Source: Amycolatopsis decaplanina DSM 44594 (GTDB taxonomy: Bacteria > Actinomycetota > Actinomycetes > Mycobacteriales > Pseudonocardiaceae). Taken from it: a DNA stretch of 64,000 nucleotides. Numbering within the stretch: the first letter of the stretch is position 1; every line of letters begins with the position of its first letter. Location of the stretch: assembly GCF_000342005.1 (NCBI RefSeq), contig NZ_AOHO01000038.1:139926-203925 (forward strand). The letters run 5' to 3'. Below the pieces are notes generated by a model. The model was not told the origin of the DNA. It saw only the letters and a program-made list of their open reading frames with translations, and ran no database searches. A program made the position numbers and the translations under genes. Shown one piece after another: positions 25,589-35,238 of the stretch.

Positions 25589-25902
25589 AGGCCGCGTTCG
25601 CCGCGGCGGGCCGGACCATGGCGGACAAGTTCCGTCGGCAGATCCTCGCTGCAGTGCGCGCAACACCAGCGGGACTGTGGCCGTGGATGCCTGCGACGCG
25701 CATGGCACCGCCGCAACCTGGCTACCGCGCGGTGACCTCTGTCGGGAACTGATCCAAGTCTGGCCACGGCCCAGCGGGCCACGCCGTACGAGCGGCGCGG
25801 TGCTCGGTAAGGGTCATGGAGCCCGTGGTCGCCGAGGCGGCCACGGGCTCCACGGTTCCGGCGAGAGGCGGTTCCGGACTCACGGCCTCGCCGATACGGA
25901 TC
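25589..25902. other. Gene-poor gap before the protease operon
   Basis: 314 bp. A possible remnant reads VKAAFAAAGRTMADKFRRQI from 25585 but has no recognisable family. The right part holds the terminator of the convergent protease gene. Confidence 0.4.
25817..25852 (-). terminator. Terminator of the protease operon
   Basis: A 12-bp perfect stem, TGGAGCCCGTGG (25817-25828) with CCACGGGCTCCA (25841-25852), 51 nt past the stop of the minus-strand trypsin-like gene. Confidence 0.75.
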
Positions 25903-27372
25903 TCAGCGGACGGTGAGGGTGTAGTCCGTTGTTCCGGTGTTGCCGGTGCTGTCCGTCGCGGTGATGGTCACCTTGTAGGTGCCGCGCTGGTACGGGCCCA
26001 TGACGGTCATCCGCGAAGTGCCGCCGGGGTTGACGGTCTGCGGGGAGAAGGTCGGCGGGTGGGGAACGCCGGTGCCGCTGAGCCGGATGGGACCCGTGCC
26101 ACCGGTGACCGTGATCGTCGTGTTGGCGTAGCCGCCGGGCGGGACGGTGCCGGAATTCGACGAGAGGGACGGTTTCGGGCCGATGGTGTTGCCACCGTCG
26201 CCGACCGTGAGTGTGAATTCGGCGGTCTTGGCTCCGGAGGTGCCCTTGGCGGTGACGGTGACCTTGTACGTGCCCGCCTGGGTGTTCGCTGACGGTTGCA
26301 AGGTCAGCTTGGCCACGTCACCGGAGTTGATGCTCGCCGAGGGCTGGAAGGTGGCGGTCGTACCGGCGGGCAGGGTGGATGCGCTTAGCTCTAGCTTCTC
26401 CGGGCCTTGGTCGCCTGCCTTGGTGGTGACGCTGGTGGAGACGTGCTTACCGGGCTCGGCCTTGCCGGAGGACGGAGACAACGCCATCGTGAACTTGCCG
26501 TCGCCGGGCTGGGTCCCGCCGATCTCGGCGCGGGCCCAGTCACCCATCGCGTTGGTCAGGCGGGCCATGATGCTGTAGCGGTCGCAGGCGCTGGAGCCCC
26601 ACGACGAAACGCCGACGACCACGCCGTCCACGATGAACGGGCCGCCGCTGTCACCCGAGCAGTCGGCGGTGCGCCCGTCGTTGTAGCCGGTGCACACCAT
26701 GAGGTCGCCGTTGACCCGGATGTCGAAGACCTGGCAGCCGGCGGGATCGTTGACCGGCATGGTGGTCTTGCGGAGTTCGCCGGAGCCGCCGTCCGACGAC
26801 GTCTTACCGTAGCCGAGGGAGGTGCCGGAATTGCCCGGCTGGGTGAGCGCGCTGTCTCCAGAGCCTGCCACCTTGGCCCATTGGCTCTCTGGCACCGGGA
26901 TGTCGTCGACGGTGGTGACCACCGCGACGTCGTAGCCGGTTCGCCAGCCGCCGGAGCCGGTGTAGCCGGGGTGGGTCTTGAATGAGGCGACGGCCGTGCG
27001 GAACGTCTCGTCGCCCGGGGTGTTCAAGTCGTCGTCGCCGTAGAAGTAGCTCTTGGCGCCGGTGGTGTCGACCATGCAGTGTGCCGCGGTGAGTATCTTG
27101 CGCTTGCCGACGACGGAGGCGGTGCAGGACTGTCCCTGCGGGCCGCCGCCTCCCACGCGCATGCCCGCGATGACGAACGGGTACTCCTTGACGGTGGTGC
27201 GTTCCCCGTTGACGATCCGGGTTCCCCAGTCTCCCGTGCGGAGCTGGTCGGTCGGGGTCGCGGCGACACTGACCGTGTCGGGTGGCGCGGCGACAGCGGT
27301 GGTGTTCATGACCGGCAGCGCCACCGTGGACAGTGCCAGGGTGAGTGCTACGGCTAAGCGTGGCGTTCTCAT
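25903..27372 (-). CDS. Secreted trypsin-like serine protease with Ig-like C-terminal repeats
   Basis: 489 aa from the ATG at 27372; a second ATG 3 nt upstream would be too close to the AAGGAG site. Signal peptide MRTPRLAVALTLALSTVALP ends near AVAAPP. The S1 domain starts at RIVNGERTTVKEYPFVIAGM, with catalytic His98 (LTAAHC), Asp148 (YDVAVV) and Ser242 (GDSGGP), and paired cysteines around each. After about residue 290 there are two beta-sandwich repeats with the GTYKVTVTAKG / GTYKVTITATDS endings, as in P-domain-like or Ig-like modules of actinomycete exoproteases. It is the second gene of an operon, 46 bp behind the subtilase. Confidence 0.9.
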   Translation of the reverse strand: MRTPRLAVALTLALSTVALPVMNTTAVAAPPDTVSVAATPTDQLRTGDWGTRIVNGERTTVKEYPFVIAGMRVGGGGPQGQSCTASVVGKRKILTAAHCMVDTTGAKSYFYGDDDLNTPGDETFRTAVASFKTHPGYTGSGGWRTGYDVAVVTTVDDIPVPESQWAKVAGSGDSALTQPGNSGTSLGYGKTSSDGGSGELRKTTMPVNDPAGCQVFDIRVNGDLMVCTGYNDGRTADCSGDSGGPFIVDGVVVGVSSWGSSACDRYSIMARLTNAMGDWARAEIGGTQPGDGKFTMALSPSSGKAEPGKHVSTSVTTKAGDQGPEKLELSASTLPAGTTATFQPSASINSGDVAKLTLQPSANTQAGTYKVTVTAKGTSGAKTAEFTLTVGDGGNTIGPKPSLSSNSGTVPPGGYANTTITVTGGTGPIRLSGTGVPHPPTFSPQTVNPGGTSRMTVMGPYQRGTYKVTITATDSTGNTGTTDYTLTVR

Positions 27373-27418
27373 CATTCTCCTTCGAGGAAACGGGGACGGC
27401 GATGTCCGTCCACTTCGG

Positions 27419-28969
27419 TCAGAACGTGATGGACCAGCCCGTGAGCGTGCCGACATCGAACCGGTAGGTGTCGCGAACCGACAGCCGCCACGTGCCGTTC
27501 GCGTCCTCGCGTGAGGCGTCGACGGTGAAGTTCTGGTGCACACCGCCGGATTCGCCGACACCGCCCGCGCGCTTGAGCGGGTAGGACACGCCACTCGGCC
27601 CGATCAGATCGATGTCGAGGTCTGCGGTGTAGGTGTGGTCGATGTCGACTCGAACCGGTAACGCGGCCGACGCCTTGCCCTGGCAAGAGTCCTGGCTCAC
27701 GGAGGTGTCCACTGCCGGACCCGCGTCGGGGATGGCCACGTCCTGGTCGTTGCTCTTGGCCCCACATTTGGACGGCGTGCCGCCGCCGATGTCGCTCACG
27801 TAGAGCACCTTGTTGGGCGAGTCCGTCCCGGGGTTGGTGATCAGGTCCGGGCTGGCGCTTCGCACCAGCGCGTCGCTGACCTGCTGCGGGGTCGCGCCGG
27901 GGTTCGCGGACAGATGCAGCGCCGCTGCGCCCGCGACATGCGGGGAGGCCATGGACGTACCGCTGCCGGTGCGGAACTCTCCGGTGTGATCACTGGAGTA
28001 GATGTTGCCGCCCGGAGCGAAGAGATCGATGCAGCGACCGTAGTTCCCGCCGCGGGTGCGGTCTTTGTTGAACCAGCCGACGGTGAGCGCCTCGGGAACA
28101 CGCGCCGGGCTGACGCCGCACGCGTCCTGGCCGTTGTTCCCCGCGGAGACCGCCACTACGATCCCCTTGGCCACCATGGCTTTGACTTGCTCGTCGCCGA
28201 CGCCGGGGACGTCCATGCCCAGACTCATGTTCACCACGGCGGGCTTCACGGCGTTCTTGGCCACCCACTCCATGGCGCTGACCGTGGCCGAGTCCGGGCC
28301 GGAACCCTTGCAGTCCAGCGAGCGCACGGCCACGATCTTGGCCTTCTTCGCCACCCCGACCGTCGCGCCCGCGATCGTTCCCGCCACATGTGAGCCGTGC
28401 CAGTAACAATCGCTCGCGTCGGTGTCGTTGTCGAGCACGTCGTAGCCGTGACTCGCCCTGCCCTCGAACTCGGGGTGCTGGGCGTTGACGCCGGAATCGA
28501 CGACGTAGGCGGTCACCCCCTCACCCGAGTTCGGGAAGGTGTACTTCTTGTCCAAGGTGGAGGTTCGCTGGTCGATCTGGTCCAGGCCCCACGAAGGCGG
28601 GTTCGGCTGCTCGCCCGTCGCCCTGGTCGTGCCGTCCTGGTGTACCGATTTGAGCGACGGATCGGCGGCCAGGCGTCGCGCCTGCCGCTCGGTCAGGTTG
28701 CGGACCGCGAAGCCGTTCAGGGTGACCGAGTACGTGTCGGTCACCTCGCCGCCGTAGCGCCGGCTCAGTGTCGCGGCGTGGCCCTCGGTCGCGGCGCGGG
28801 CGCCGTTTTCGAGGATCACGATGTACTGTCCGGGGTAAGGGTGGCCGGCCTGCGCGACGGCCGCTTCCGCCTGCTGCGCCACAGCTTCGCCCGCGGTGGT
28901 CGCCATCGCGGCGGCGGCGACCGCGACGGTGAACAAGCTCGAAAATAATCGTTTCCTGCGCTCTTGCAT
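27419..28969 (-). CDS. Secreted S8 subtilisin-like protease with propeptide and P domain
   Basis: 516 aa with GGAGGAATAG before the ATG. Signal peptide, then an I9 inhibitor propeptide (GQYIVILENGAR to DPSLKSVHQD). The S8 catalytic domain has Asp158 (VVDSGVN), His191 (HGSHVAGT) and Ser339 (GTSMASPHVAG), and carries an AGNNGQDAC segment with the oxyanion Asn. The C-terminal about 110 residues form a proprotein-convertase P-like domain (DIDHTYTADLDIDLIGPSG, GTWRLSVRDTYRFDVGTLTG). It is the first gene of the protease pair, divergent from a LAL regulator, which suggests local regulation. Confidence 0.93.
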   Translation of the reverse strand: MQERRKRLFSSLFTVAVAAAAMATTAGEAVAQQAEAAVAQAGHPYPGQYIVILENGARAATEGHAATLSRRYGGEVTDTYSVTLNGFAVRNLTERQARRLAADPSLKSVHQDGTTRATGEQPNPPSWGLDQIDQRTSTLDKKYTFPNSGEGVTAYVVDSGVNAQHPEFEGRASHGYDVLDNDTDASDCYWHGSHVAGTIAGATVGVAKKAKIVAVRSLDCKGSGPDSATVSAMEWVAKNAVKPAVVNMSLGMDVPGVGDEQVKAMVAKGIVVAVSAGNNGQDACGVSPARVPEALTVGWFNKDRTRGGNYGRCIDLFAPGGNIYSSDHTGEFRTGSGTSMASPHVAGAAALHLSANPGATPQQVSDALVRSASPDLITNPGTDSPNKVLYVSDIGGGTPSKCGAKSNDQDVAIPDAGPAVDTSVSQDSCQGKASAALPVRVDIDHTYTADLDIDLIGPSGVSYPLKRAGGVGESGGVHQNFTVDASREDANGTWRLSVRDTYRFDVGTLTGWSITF

Positions 28970-29151
28970 CTATTCCTCCAGCATGCGTTCGAGCGGCGAT
29001 CGGCAGGGACTTGGGACATCAGGCCGCTCGGCAATCCACTTTTCGGCGTGGGCGACAGGGAAACAAGCGTGGTCGAGACCCGTATGAGTACGGAATCGTC
29101 CGTGCGCGCCGAATGCGCGTGCTCACGGGGTTACGCCGCCCCGGCGGCCGA

Positions 29152-29172
29152 CCTACCCTGTAGGACAGTCCT
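29152..29172. promoter_or_regulatory. Overlapping palindromes in the protease/regulator divergent region
   Basis: CCTACCCTGTAGG (29152-29164) overlaps AGGACAGTCCT (29162-29172), 29 to 49 bp upstream of the regulator's start. These are candidate operator sites in the 231-bp gap between the divergent protease operon and LAL gene. Confidence 0.4.
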
Positions 29173-29200
29173 TTTCGCATGATCACCGGCAGGAGCGAGC

Positions 29201-32044
29201 ATGGGTCATGGTGGCGCGAGACCGCTTCCCGTCCGGTCCGGCTCGGTGCCGATGGTCGGCCGGGACGCGGAACTGGCCGCCCTGCTCGGCGCGGTGGAAC
29301 ACGCGCCATCGGCTGTGTTCGTGGAGGGACAGGCCGGGGTGGGCAAGACCAGATTGGTCGCCGAGTTCGCCGCGGCCGCCCGCGCCCGGGGAGTGCGTGT
29401 GGTGAGGGGTGCGTGCCAGCCACTGCCCGAGCCGTTCCCGTACGGAGTGCTCTTCGACTGTCTCAGCCAGTGCGGTGACCACCTGGACGACCCCGGCCCG
29501 GTGACCGGCGCCCTGCGCGATCACCTGCCCGAACTCGCCGGGCTTCTGCCGCCCGCGCCGCGTGCGCTCGGCGACCCCGAGGCCGAGCGACATCGGATCT
29601 TCCGCGCCGTGCGCGAACTGCTCCGCTCCCTGGGAGACACCGTGCTCGTGCTTGAGGACCTGCACTGGGCGGACGAGGAGACCCGCTGGGTACTGCGGTT
29701 CGTGCTGGCGAGCCCGCCGCCGGGCCTGTCGATCGTGGCGACCTACCGCCGCGAAGACCTGCCCACCGTGGCCACGCTCGGCTACCCCTCGCACGTCCCG
29801 CACGGGGTCACCGGCGTCAACCTGGTCCTGCGGCCCCTCGGCGCGGTGGAGGTGCGCGCCATGATCAACGCACTCGTGGCGGACGAGGTGACCTCGGAGC
29901 GGTTCGCCGAGGTCGTCCTGCGCGAGACGGCCGGGATCCCGTTCGTGATCGAAGAAGCCGTCCGGGCGCTGCGCGACCCGATGGCGGACGTACGCGCGGA
30001 AGGTGACCTCGCCCAGCGGGCTCTGGACGGGATCGACGTACCGGTCCTGGTTTCGGACGCGATCAGGGAGCGGATTTGGAGCCTGCCCGACGCCGCGCGG
30101 TCCCTCGCAGAGGCCGCCGCGGTGCTGGGCGTGCCGGAGACAACCGATGTTCTGAGCGCCGTCGCGGGCGAGCCGGAGGTAGAGCACCTCATCGCGCTGA
30201 CGCAATCAGGTGTGCTCGTGGAGGAGACGGCGAACAGGTTCGGTTTCCGGGACAACATCGCCCGGCGCGCGGTCTGTGCTTCACTGCCCGGTCCTCGGCG
30301 ACGGGAGTTGCACGAACGCGCCCTAGAGGCACTTTCGGCCCTCGACCGGACACCTGCCGGACGCCTGTCCGTGCACGCAAAAGCGGCAGGCAGGAAAAGT
30401 GAATGGCTGCGGTACAGCGAACTCGCCGCCGAGGCCGCGGAGGAAGTCAAGGACATGACCACCGCGGTCGACCTGCTGTCCGAGGTGCTGACCGATCCGG
30501 AGATCAGCGTCGACGACACCAACCGGCTGGCCATCAAGCTGTGCGGCTACGCCCTGATGGGGCTGCCCGGCGGGGTGGTGACGGCGCGTGTCGAGAGCCT
30601 GCTGTCGGACCCAAGGCTCGCCCCGGACGTCCGGGGCGAGGTGCACCTGTGGTTCGGGTTGCTGCTGCAACGGGAGACCGGGGAGGTGGACCGCGGCGCC
30701 GGTGAGATCGCCCGCGCCATCGACCTGCTCGCCGACCAGCCGGAACGCACCGTGCGTGGGCTGGCGGCCATGGCAGGCCCGTACTTGGGAAACGCCTCCA
30801 TCGCCGAGCACCAAACCGCGCTCGGCCGGGTGGAGATGATCACCGACCACCTGCCTACGCAGACCCTGCGTACCGTCCTGCTGGCCACGACGCTCGGCGG
30901 GCGGCTCATCGTCGGCGACTCCAGCACCTGGGAGCGCGTCGCGCAGCTGCCGTCCCCTTCCGACGTGCACGACCCTGACGAGATCCACCACCTGGCCCGG
31001 GCGCACTGCAATCTGGCGGACGCGTGCTCGTGGATCGGGCACTATGCGCGAGCGCGGGAGTTCTTGCGCAGCGGGGTCGCCTTGGCCGAGCAGGTCGCTG
31101 CCTCTTACGTTGTCGGTACCGCCGAAGCCACCGCCGTCCGGCTCGACTGGCTCGACGGGCAGTGGTCGGGGCTGGAACGGCGGATCGACCGCTTGGTCGA
31201 AACCTACGCGAACCTGCTGCTGACCACCGACCTGAACCTCACACGAGGCTGGCTGGCGGCCGCACGCGGCGAATGGGTGCGGGCCGAGCGGGCTTTCGAG
31301 GCGGCAGGCTCGTACCCGCTCGCTCAGGTGTTCCCGGTAGGTGTATCGGCGGCCGGGGGCATGGCGGGCATGTTGCTCAGCCAGGGCAAGGTCGCTGCGG
31401 CGGAGGAACACGTGGAACGCGGCGTAGGGATGCTGCGGAGCAAGGGCGCGTGGGTGTGGTCGGGCGACTTGTTGCCGCAGGCCGTGGACTTCTACCTGGC
31501 CATGGACCGCGTCGACGCCGCGCGTCGCCTCGTCGCCGAGACCATTACCGGTCTGGGAGGTGTGGACGCCCCGCTGGCCCACGCGGCGCTGACCGGTTGC
31601 CGCGCGAGGCTGGCTGCGGTGACGGACGACCGCGAGGAGGCGGACAGGCTCTACCGGGAGGCGATCGGCCTGCATCACGACCTTGGTCTGTCGTACCGGG
31701 CCATCCAGCTCGCGGAGCAAGCCGAAGGTGGAGCCATCGCCGACGTCACGGAGCTCGAGGTGCTCGCCGAGTCCTACGAGTCACTCGGGGCGACGGTCGA
31801 CGCCGCCCGCTGCCGCCACCGCATCCGCAGCACCGGCGTGGCCACGCCTTCGCGACGTGGGAGGCGCGGCTACGGCGACGAACTGTCCCCGCGCGAGCAG
31901 GATGTCGCCCGTCTCCTTGCCGGCGGCCACACCAACCGCGAGATCGCCCAAGCTCTGTTCCTGTCCCGCCGCACCGTCGAGGACTACGTCGTCAAGGTTC
32001 GCCGCAAACTGAACGCGCCCTCCCGCCACGACGTCCGCCTCTGA
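29201..32044 (+). CDS. LAL-family LuxR transcriptional regulator
   Basis: 947 aa with AGGAG before the ATG. The N-terminal ATPase module has 'VGRDAELAALLGAVEH', Walker A GQAGVGKTRL near residue 45 and Walker B VLVLEDLHWADEE near 148. The middle consists of TPR-like helices. The C-terminus carries the LuxR HTH (LSPREQDVARLLAGGHTNRE, IAQALFLSRRTVEDYV). It is divergently arranged with the subtilase/trypsin operon and is therefore the likely controller of those proteases. The length matches the family. Confidence 0.9.
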   Translation: MGHGGARPLPVRSGSVPMVGRDAELAALLGAVEHAPSAVFVEGQAGVGKTRLVAEFAAAARARGVRVVRGACQPLPEPFPYGVLFDCLSQCGDHLDDPGPVTGALRDHLPELAGLLPPAPRALGDPEAERHRIFRAVRELLRSLGDTVLVLEDLHWADEETRWVLRFVLASPPPGLSIVATYRREDLPTVATLGYPSHVPHGVTGVNLVLRPLGAVEVRAMINALVADEVTSERFAEVVLRETAGIPFVIEEAVRALRDPMADVRAEGDLAQRALDGIDVPVLVSDAIRERIWSLPDAARSLAEAAAVLGVPETTDVLSAVAGEPEVEHLIALTQSGVLVEETANRFGFRDNIARRAVCASLPGPRRRELHERALEALSALDRTPAGRLSVHAKAAGRKSEWLRYSELAAEAAEEVKDMTTAVDLLSEVLTDPEISVDDTNRLAIKLCGYALMGLPGGVVTARVESLLSDPRLAPDVRGEVHLWFGLLLQRETGEVDRGAGEIARAIDLLADQPERTVRGLAAMAGPYLGNASIAEHQTALGRVEMITDHLPTQTLRTVLLATTLGGRLIVGDSSTWERVAQLPSPSDVHDPDEIHHLARAHCNLADACSWIGHYARAREFLRSGVALAEQVAASYVVGTAEATAVRLDWLDGQWSGLERRIDRLVETYANLLLTTDLNLTRGWLAAARGEWVRAERAFEAAGSYPLAQVFPVGVSAAGGMAGMLLSQGKVAAAEEHVERGVGMLRSKGAWVWSGDLLPQAVDFYLAMDRVDAARRLVAETITGLGGVDAPLAHAALTGCRARLAAVTDDREEADRLYREAIGLHHDLGLSYRAIQLAEQAEGGAIADVTELEVLAESYESLGATVDAARCRHRIRSTGVATPSRRGRRGYGDELSPREQDVARLLAGGHTNREIAQALFLSRRTVEDYVVKVRRKLNAPSRHDVRL

Positions 32045-32400
32045 ACGTGCGCGCCCGGCCTGCCGCTGGATCCCACTCGGCGACTCCGGCGCGGTCATTT
32101 CGCGACCTACGCGCTGCTGAATCGTCGGCGATCAGGCTCTGGCCGGTGCGGTCGATCACGACGACCGAGGGAGAACACGCCTGGTCATGTTTGGCTCGCC
32201 GCGGGGCCGGCGACGTCACGCGCGGGCCGGCTCCATGCCAGCTCAGTTTGAACTGCCCGAGGCCGGCCGGGATCGCTGGACGGGGCTTCCGCCGTGCGAC
32301 TGCGTCGGTGCGGCGCAGCGGCGGGGGAGTGGGTCTTCCCACGGTGCCCACCACGCGGTGGCAACCGGTCGGCGGGCGTCACCAATGGTAGGAATGCCTG
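32045..32400. other. Intergenic gap after the LAL regulator
   Basis: 356 bp. Nothing coding is convincing on either strand. A weak imperfect hairpin lies near 32342-32365. A ribosome-site-like AGGA is seen 8 nt before the next GTG start. Confidence 0.4.
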
Positions 32401-33723
32401 GTGACCGAACCGAATTTGATCGAAGCAGCCGCCGAAGAGGCAGTCACCCTCACCAGTGAACTGATCCGCATCGACACGACCAACACGGGTGACCCGGACA
32501 CGCTCGTCGGGGAACGGGCCGCGGCGGAGTACGTCGCCGAGAAGCTCACCGACGCGGGCTACGAGATCACCTATGTCGAGTCCGGTGGCAAGAACCGGCA
32601 CAACGTGATCGTCCGGCTGCCGGGCGCGGACCCGTCGCGTGGCGCGCTGCTGATCCACGGTCATCTCGACGCCGTTCCCGCCGACGCCTCGGAGTGGTCG
32701 GTCCACCCGTTCTCCGGCGCCATCCAGGACGACTACGTCTGGGGCCGCGGCGCCGTCGACATGAAGGACATGTGCGGGATGGCGCTCGCGCTGGCTTGCC
32801 ACTACAAGATCAACGGCATCGTTCCGCCGCGTGATCTCGTCTTCGCGTTCCTCGCCGATGAAGAAGCGGGCGGCAAGTACGGCGCGCAGTGGCTGGTCGA
32901 GAACCGGCCCGAGCTGTTCGAGGGCGTCACCGAGGCGATCAGCGAGGTCGGCGGCTTCTCGATCACGCTGAAGGACAATGTCCGCGCGTACCTCATCGAG
33001 ACGGCCGAAAAGGGCATCCGCTGGATGAAGCTGCGGGTGCGCGGCACCGCCGGACACGGCTCGATGATCCACCGCGACAACGCCGTCACCAAGCTGTCCG
33101 AGGCCGTCGCCAGGCTCGGCAACCACCGCTTCCCGCTGGTCATGACCGACTCCGTCCGCGAATTCCTGGACGGCGTCACCGAGATCACCGGCTGGGACTT
33201 CCCCGAGGACGACATCGAGGGTTCCGTCGCCAAACTCGGCAACATCTCCCGGATGATCGGCGCGACCCTGCGCGACACGGCTAACCCGACGATGCTCACC
33301 GCGGGTTACAAGTCGAATGTCATCCCGTCCGTCGCGGAGGCTTCGGTCGATTGCCGGATCCTTCCCGGCCGCCTCGAGGCGTTCAACGCCGAGCTGGAGG
33401 AGATCCTCGGCCCGGACATCGAGAAGGAATGGATGGAGTTGCCGCCGGTGGAGACGACTTTCGACGGTGCCCTGGTCGACGCGATGACCAACGCGGTCCT
33501 CGCCGAAGACCCGGGCGCCCGCACGCTCCCGTACATGCTCTCCGGCGGCACCGACGCGAAGTCGTTCCAGTCGCTCGGGATCCGCAACTTCGGGTTCGCT
33601 CCTTTGCAGCTGCCCGCGGACCTGGACTTCTCGGCGCTGTTCCACGGGGTCGACGAGCGTGTCCCCGTCGACGCGCTGAAGTTCGGCGTGCGAGTGCTCG
33701 ACCGCTTCCTCCGCTCGGCCTGA
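32401..33723 (+). CDS. M20-family metallohydrolase (dipeptidase/deacylase)
   Basis: 440 aa from GTG. Metal-binding and catalytic motifs of the M20/M25/M40 family are intact: HGHLDAVPAD near residue 88, GRGAVDMKDMCGM near 118 (Asp bridging two metals), ADEEAGGKYG near 150 (the catalytic Glu and metal Glu), and the dimerisation-domain His in RGTAGHGSMIHRD. A C-terminal His in LFHGVDERV completes the site. Probable cytosolic hydrolase of peptides or N-acylated amino acids; the substrate cannot be told. The stop overlaps the start of the next gene (TGATG). Confidence 0.92.
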   Translation: MTEPNLIEAAAEEAVTLTSELIRIDTTNTGDPDTLVGERAAAEYVAEKLTDAGYEITYVESGGKNRHNVIVRLPGADPSRGALLIHGHLDAVPADASEWSVHPFSGAIQDDYVWGRGAVDMKDMCGMALALACHYKINGIVPPRDLVFAFLADEEAGGKYGAQWLVENRPELFEGVTEAISEVGGFSITLKDNVRAYLIETAEKGIRWMKLRVRGTAGHGSMIHRDNAVTKLSEAVARLGNHRFPLVMTDSVREFLDGVTEITGWDFPEDDIEGSVAKLGNISRMIGATLRDTANPTMLTAGYKSNVIPSVAEASVDCRILPGRLEAFNAELEEILGPDIEKEWMELPPVETTFDGALVDAMTNAVLAEDPGARTLPYMLSGGTDAKSFQSLGIRNFGFAPLQLPADLDFSALFHGVDERVPVDALKFGVRVLDRFLRSA

Positions 33724-34601
33724 TGCCCGGTCTGCTGGCCGCCGACGGGACACCCCTGCATTTCGAACGCTGGGGTGACCTATCGGCGCCGGTGACCGTG
33801 GTGCTCCTCCACGGGTACGCCCTGGACAGGCGGAGCTGGCGCGCCATCGCGCCGGTGCTGGCCGAGGCCGCGGAGGAACCGATCTCGGTGGTGGCCTACG
33901 ACCATCGCGGCCACGGCGAATCCGGCGAGGTCCGGGCCGCGTCCGCGACGATGGGACAGCTCGCCGACGACCTGGCCGAGGTGCTGGACAAGGTGATCCC
34001 CGCCGGGCGGGTCGTCCTGGTCGGCCATGACATGGGTGGGCTCGCGATCCTGTCGCTCGCCCAGCGCCACCCGGACGTCTTCGCGGCGAGAGTGGCGGGA
34101 ATCGGGCTGCTCGCCATGTCGGCGGGCGGGGTCACTCCGGACGCGATCTGGCCGAACGCTCTCGGGAAACTCGGCCGGGACCTGGAGATGGTCTTCGGGA
34201 CGAAGTTGATCGGCCTGGTGCGGGAGCACACGAGCAAGGCGGTGACCGCCGGGCTGCGGTGGTGGCTCTTCGGGGACGACCCGGTGCCCGCCGACGTCGA
34301 ACTGACGGTGCGGATGATCCGCGGCAACTGGCCGCAGACGGTGTCCGCGTTCCGCCCGGCGCTGGACGCCTACACCCGGGAATCGGCGTTGTCGCAGGTC
34401 GGAGCGGTGCCGGTGACGGCGATCGTGGGGGAGCGCGACAAGCTCGTGCCCGCGGCGGACGTCGAGGAACTGGCGGGCGCGGTGGAGAACGGGACGTCTG
34501 TGGTGCTGCCCGGTGTCGGGCACGTCGTCCCGCTCGAGGCGGCTCCGCAGGTGGTGCCCCGCCTTCTCGCGCTGGCGAACGAAGCTCGCCGACAAGGCTG
34601 A
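33723..34601 (+). CDS. Alpha/beta hydrolase
   Basis: 292 aa. The start overlaps the preceding stop by one base. The fold is clear: VVLLHGYALDRRSW (oxyanion loop), AYDHRGHGES, nucleophile elbow GHDMGG, and late GERDKLVP (acid) and GVGHVVPLEA (His). The elbow is G-H-D-M-G-G, so the usual Ser position is Asp. This points to the haloalkane dehalogenase / epoxide hydrolase-like subgroup with an aspartate nucleophile, rather than an esterase. It is co-transcribed with the M20 hydrolase. Confidence 0.88.
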   Translation: MPGLLAADGTPLHFERWGDLSAPVTVVLLHGYALDRRSWRAIAPVLAEAAEEPISVVAYDHRGHGESGEVRAASATMGQLADDLAEVLDKVIPAGRVVLVGHDMGGLAILSLAQRHPDVFAARVAGIGLLAMSAGGVTPDAIWPNALGKLGRDLEMVFGTKLIGLVREHTSKAVTAGLRWWLFGDDPVPADVELTVRMIRGNWPQTVSAFRPALDAYTRESALSQVGAVPVTAIVGERDKLVPAADVEELAGAVENGTSVVLPGVGHVVPLEAAPQVVPRLLALANEARRQG

Positions 34602-34606
34602 CTGTC

Positions 34607-34641
34607 TTGACAAAATCTGTTTTCGGTGGCACCTTCGTGCC
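34607..34641 (+). promoter_or_regulatory. Promoter of the ArsR/SRPBCC operon
   Basis: TTGACA (34607-34612) then a 17-nt spacer and CACCTT, only 6 nt before the ATG at 34642. The -35 is perfect but the -10 is poor. The transcript would be nearly leaderless. No ribosome site is visible. Confidence 0.45.
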
Positions 34642-35238
34642 ATGTTCTCCGTTGCGGTGATCGAGGACGCGGAAGCGGCCGAAGTGTCGCTGGATCCGGT
34701 CCGGGCCCGGCTGCTCGCCGAACTCGCCGAACCGGCGTCGGCCACGATGCTGGCCGCCCGAGTGGATCTGCCGAGGCAGAAGGTGAACTACCACCTTCGC
34801 GCGCTGGAGAAGCACGGGCTGGTGGAGCTCGTCGAGGAGCGGCGTAAGGGCAACGTCACCGAGCGAATGATGCGCGCGACGGCGTCGTCCTACGTCATCT
34901 CGCCGACGGCGCTTTCGGCCGTGCAGCCCGATCCGGCCCAGTCGCCGGACCGCCTGTCCGCGCGCTGGCTGCTCGCGGTGGCGGGCAGGCTGGTGCGCGA
35001 CGTCGGCCTGCTGATCACCGGTGCGACCAAGGCGCGCAAACGGGTCGCGACCTTCGCGATCGACGGCGAGGTGCGGTTCTCCTCCGCCGCGGACAGGGCC
35101 GCGTTCGCCGAAGAGCTCACCGTCGCGATCACGAACCTGGTGAGCAAGTACCACGACGAAGGCGCCGAACAGGGCCGCGACCACCGGATCGTCGTCGCCG
35201 TCCACCCGAGCGTCCGCACCGAGCCCGAGGAGCGCTGA
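34642..35238 (+). CDS. ArsR-family HTH regulator
   Basis: 198 aa from the ATG at 34642. The winged HTH reads DPVRARLLAELAEPASATML, AARVDLPRQKVNYHLRALEK and HGLVELVEERR. There is no metal-binding CxC. A C-terminal extension (about 100-198) is typical of the ArsR regulators paired with SRPBCC/AHSA1 proteins. The stop is immediately followed by the ATG of that partner, a standard regulator-partner operon that is probably autoregulated. Confidence 0.88.
   Translation: MFSVAVIEDAEAAEVSLDPVRARLLAELAEPASATMLAARVDLPRQKVNYHLRALEKHGLVELVEERRKGNVTERMMRATASSYVISPTALSAVQPDPAQSPDRLSARWLLAVAGRLVRDVGLLITGATKARKRVATFAIDGEVRFSSAADRAAFAEELTVAITNLVSKYHDEGAEQGRDHRIVVAVHPSVRTEPEER

Noticed and set aside
29183..31720. 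Long minus-strand frames opposite the LAL regulator
   Set aside because: Antisense shadows of a gene with intact Walker and HTH motifs.
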